Below are positions 61,680 to 64,000 of a stretch of DNA of 64,000 nucleotides, piece after piece. The stretch covers positions 99,159,795-99,223,794 of the forward strand of contig OW386293.2 in assembly GCA_936432065.2 (NCBI GenBank), in the 5' to 3' direction. Made by a program: the position numbers and the translations under genes. The notes below the pieces were generated by a model. It was not told where the DNA came from. It did no database searches and worked only from the letters and a program-made list of their open reading frames with translations. Source of the DNA: Rutpela maculata (Eukaryota > Arthropoda > Insecta > Coleoptera > Cerambycidae). Positions within the stretch are counted from its first letter, which is position 1. Each line of letters starts with the position of its first letter.

Positions 61680-62033
61680 ATGGCTTCCCAAGAAAATGTT
61701 GTGAGTTCCAGCGAATCCACTGAAACAGCATTGTCTTTCTGGGAGTACGACGTTAGAGTTGCGCACTCCTACGATGGGAATGGTCCTGATAGCAGCAGCT
61801 GGGTGGTGTTAGTGTCCCACCACGAAGATCTGGGGCATCAAGAAGATCCAGATAGTGGTAGCTGGTCCATGGAAGCCGAGCCGCCTAGCAGATCTGCTTC
61901 TCCATCGGCTTGGTCTGTCGATACATTGCCAATGGGTGGCAGCGACTCCGAGGAAGAACCGCCCAGCAGACCCTCTTCGCCATCGGCTTGGTCTGTAGAT
62001 ACAGTGCCAATGGATGACATCGACTCAGATTAA
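61680..62033 (+). CDS. Small acidic accessory protein B with internal duplication
   Basis: 117 residues from ATG 61680, chosen because the TATA/Inr pair lies inside the longer frame that opens at 61587. Core FWEYDVRVAHSYDGNGPDSSSW, then two about 26-residue repeats of PPSR..SPSAWSVDT.PM ending in acidic DSD. The nucleotide duplication has a period of about 78 bp (61873-62029). SP pairs could be phosphorylated. Function unknown. Confidence 0.6.
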   Translation: MASQENVVSSSESTETALSFWEYDVRVAHSYDGNGPDSSSWVVLVSHHEDLGHQEDPDSGSWSMEAEPPSRSASPSAWSVDTLPMGGSDSEEEPPSRPSSPSAWSVDTVPMDDIDSD

Positions 62034-62209
62034 CATATTTTTAGTTTATTTTTATATTGTTTATTTATATTTTTATATTTTATTTATATTAGTTATGTAA
62101 GAAATAAAATATCAGTATTTTGAATTTTTTTTTTTTTTTTATTTACAAATAATAATACATACAGTTCAGTAAATTGTTGAAGTTCAGTATACTGTAAATA
62201 ATATATCTT
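62034..62209. other. 3' region of the last accessory gene
   Basis: AATAAAATATC near 62103 and a poly-T run near 62128-62140. No gene. Confidence 0.5.
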
Positions 62210-62739
62210 ACACATATATACCTATATTTATACAGGTCATTAAAAAGACAAAATTTCCTCAAGGTTACGCAGGAGAATGCGTTATTTGACTAAAAATTAC
62301 AAAATTTTCGCCGCTACGCGACCTCGTGGCGCGAAAGTCAGCTATGCTGTCTTTCTGACTTACGCGCCTCTCGCCCGCTTGCGGCTAACATCAATAATTT
62401 TAAATATGCATTTTTAAATTTTTATAATAATACTTAGGGATGTTACAGTTTAAAGCTTTGTAATATTAAAACGGGTATATTTCTTATTGAATAAATATGA
62501 ATAAAGTCGAATAATGAAATAGTTGATTTTGAGTCTTATAATACCACAATCAACATGATGTTAGCCGCAAGCGGGCGAGAGGCGCGTAAGTCAGAAAGAC
62601 AGCATAGCTGACTTTCGCGCCACGAGGCCGCGTAGCGGCGAAAATTTTGTAATTTTTAGTCAAATAACGCATTCTCCTGCGTAACCTTGAGGAAATTTTG
62701 TCTTTTTAATGACCTGTATAAATATAGGTATATATGTGT
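62210..62739. repeat. Near-perfect 184-bp inverted repeat (fold-back)
   Basis: 62210-62393 and 62556-62739 are inverse copies with about one difference seen (GCGACC against GCGGCC), separated by 162 bp. The inner 90 bp of each arm are GC-rich (CGCCTCTCGCCCGCTTGCGG) in contrast to the surroundings. No open frame. Confidence 0.95.
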
Positions 62740-63053
62740 ATATATGCCTAGGTTTCTTAACCTAACTTTATACATTTAATTTAAATAAAACAAAAAAAAA
62801 CAGATATTGCAGAATTATTTATTACATAAAATTTTTATAAAGAAAATGAAAAAAAAGAATTATAATATACATACAAATAACTACTCTAATAATACCAAAG
62901 ACTTAAAACTATTTCTTTTTTTTTTTTTTTAATTCACTTAGAAACTATCCTAAAATTACAATACTAAAAATATGCTTAAAATTATCCTACCCGATTTCAT
63001 ACACAAACTCACACGCGGGGAAAAAATTGAATATTTGATGAACAAAAGTCTCA
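62740..63053. other. AT-rich spacer
   Basis: 3' flank of the last minus-strand gene, with A/T homopolymers. No gene. Confidence 0.5.
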
Positions 63054-64000
63054 TCAGATATTCAAGATTTTCTCAATCTCCCTCAATCTCTTTTTAATTC
63101 GCTCGTCGGTGATCCTGCGATTTTCTACCTCTCTCAGTATGGTATTACCCCGCTCTATCATATCTCGAGCAGAGGTAATCAATCGCGCATCGCCTTGTCG
63201 AGCCGCCATTGTTTCCGCTGCCTCTCTTTTAAGTTTCGCGTACAGATTAGCGAAACTGTTAACGATACTCCTATCGTCGGCTTGAGAAAAAATCTCCGGT
63301 TCTGAATCGGAATCATTCCGATTCACAACCGGAATACTCTTACGAATTTCCGGTCTCAACGGTTTAGAACAAGTGGCTTGTTCTAAACCGTTGCTATCGG
63401 TAAGTTTACGAGGCACAGTCATCTCTTTCACACCCGACTTTTTTGGAGCAGTTTTATTTACCAGCCCTTTGCCTTTGTTTGATATGTCAAATTTTACATT
63501 TTTAGGATTATCTTTAATAGGACTTAGAAGGGCTGGTACAGACTTATTCTCATTTAAAATGTTGCGTAGAATTGAATTATCATCGACCTTCTTAGATTTC
63601 CCTACCAGCGTCCTTTTGTTGCTGGATTTTTTAGAGGCCAAGGATTTCGCCTTGACCACTAAACTAGCCTTCGTAGGTAGAGAAGTCTTTGAAAGGCTTG
63701 ACTGTGCATCGTCAACTTTATTCTTCGATGACGAAGATGCTGATTTAATTTTCTTGGGTTTCGAGCAAGGTTCAAAATCAGAATCATCATCATCATCATC
63801 GATGAATACCTTCTTCGTAACAGTAGGCGAAGATCGAGTGAGATTTTTTTTCGGCACACTCAACTCACCCTGACACGCTGCAGTCGTACCGACGCCGACA
63901 TTGCTGCTCCCTGGTTGACCTTTCTTGACAGACTGAGGCATATTTTCAACTTCATCCAGGAGACGCAAAAAAGCTGGGTCGATGTTGTTAAGGTCTTCCT
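63054..64000 (-). CDS. Lysine/serine-rich protein, 5' end beyond the window
   Basis: The minus-strand frame is open to the right edge, so the N-terminus is missing; the first methionine-like codon inside (63968) is TTG. A disordered, basic region with an acidic DDDDDDSDFEP patch, several KKS/KK clusters that could be nuclear signals, SDSEPEIFSQADD, and a C-terminal coiled coil (IERGNTILREVENRRITDERIKK). No family recognised. It could be a host nuclear protein or a further gene of the Polinton-like element. Its coding sequence carries several perfect inverted repeats. Confidence 0.6.
   Translation of the reverse strand, partial: EDLNNIDPAFLRLLDEVENMPQSVKKGQPGSSNVGVGTTAACQGELSVPKKNLTRSSPTVTKKVFIDDDDDDSDFEPCSKPKKIKSASSSSKNKVDDAQSSLSKTSLPTKASLVVKAKSLASKKSSNKRTLVGKSKKVDDNSILRNILNENKSVPALLSPIKDNPKNVKFDISNKGKGLVNKTAPKKSGVKEMTVPRKLTDSNGLEQATCSKPLRPEIRKSIPVVNRNDSDSEPEIFSQADDRSIVNSFANLYAKLKREAAETMAARQGDARLITSARDMIERGNTILREVENRRITDERIKKRLREIEKILNI
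63304..63392 (-). repeat. Three consecutive hairpins in coding sequence
   Basis: GAATCGGAA/TTCCGATTC (63304-63312, 63316-63324, loop 3); ACCGGAA/TTCCGGT (63328-63334, 63348-63354); AACGGTTTAGAACAAG with its perfect inverse at 63377-63392, loop 3. All lie within 89 bp. Confidence 0.92.

Larger units (their letters stand above)
50101..62040. mobile_element. Polinton/Maverick (adintovirus-like) gene block
   Basis: About 12 kb of tightly packed, mostly intact genes including all core virion and integration functions of Polintons: packaging ATPase, adenovirus-type protease, hexon-like and penton-like capsid proteins and retroviral-type integrase. Also present are a PLA2-domain core protein, a fibre-like protein, a DUF8207-type protein and small accessory genes. 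Structural genes on the minus strand (55894-51803) diverge from ATPase-to-integrase genes on the plus strand (55911-59433). Protein-primed DNA polymerase B is not present up to 64000. I could not find terminal inverted repeats, so the ends given are the outermost supported signals. It could be an endogenous virus, a truncated element, or one that extends past the right edge. Confidence 0.9.

Noticed and set aside
50101..62739. Terminal inverted repeats of the Polinton
   Set aside because: No sequence at the left side matches the inverse of the right side; the fold-backs at 49.4 and 62.2 kb are different sequences.
1..64000. CRISPR arrays, bacterial operons, rRNA genes
   Set aside because: None seen; introns, poly(A) signals and retroelements show nuclear animal DNA.

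Overview
The window is animal nuclear DNA, most likely from an insect. It is AT-rich and dense in transposons. It holds one recognisable host gene, the nonsense-mediated-decay helicase UPF1, split into at least eight coding exons on the minus strand (46602 down to 20813). The introns and flanks are packed with mobile DNA. I cannot name the species. Insect-type initiators (TCAGT) placed about 30 bp after TATA boxes, BEL/Pao and Ty3/gypsy elements and many fold-back MITEs all fit an insect.

Layout. 1-6577 is a full-length Ty3/gypsy element with LTRs that look identical, but gag and pol are each frameshifted. A BEL/Pao element with one open 1746-codon gag-pol (6585-12743, minus) lies 7 bp further on. 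13.2-20.6 kb is a graveyard of LINE fragments, fold-backs, a MITE inserted in a LINE, a possible Tc1 relic and a CXC-type cysteine-rich relic. 20.8-46.6 kb is the UPF1 gene. Its 10-kb intron holds a second, internally deleted gypsy copy (25376-29522), a LINE remnant and several MITEs. Its 6.5-kb intron holds a candidate DNA element with about 213-bp inverted repeats carrying a decayed gene (HEEADT/SPDTDV motifs plus a C-terminal CXC domain), into which a hAT transposon jumped. Its 5.4-kb intron holds a 0.4-kb tandem repeat and a tRNA-like SINE fragment. 46.6-50.1 kb is intergenic with tandem repeats and a large fold-back.

50.1-62.0 kb is the most striking part: a compact, largely intact Polinton/Maverick (adintovirus-like) gene block. 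On the minus strand are, in order, a core/minor-capsid protein with a parvovirus-type phospholipase A2 domain, an adenovirus-type cysteine protease, a small unknown protein, a penton-like minor capsid protein, a hexon-like major capsid protein and a 184-residue unknown protein. On the plus strand are a packaging ATPase, a DUF8207-type protein, a fibre-like repeat protein and a retroviral-type integrase with a chromodomain. Small accessory genes lie at both sides, next to regulatory clusters that pair a CRE (TGACGTCA) with FTZ-F1/NR5A-type sites. No protein-primed DNA polymerase B is seen in the window, so the element is either truncated or continues past 64000. The protease lies in the -1 frame after the PLA2 gene, behind a classical A_AAA_AAC slippery heptamer and an 11-bp stem, which suggests programmed frameshifting. 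The window ends in an open lysine/serine-rich reading frame whose coding sequence carries a cluster of perfect hairpins.

The coding calls for UPF1, the retroelements and the core Polinton genes are firm. Functions of the small accessory genes, and the outer ends of the Polinton-like block, are not.
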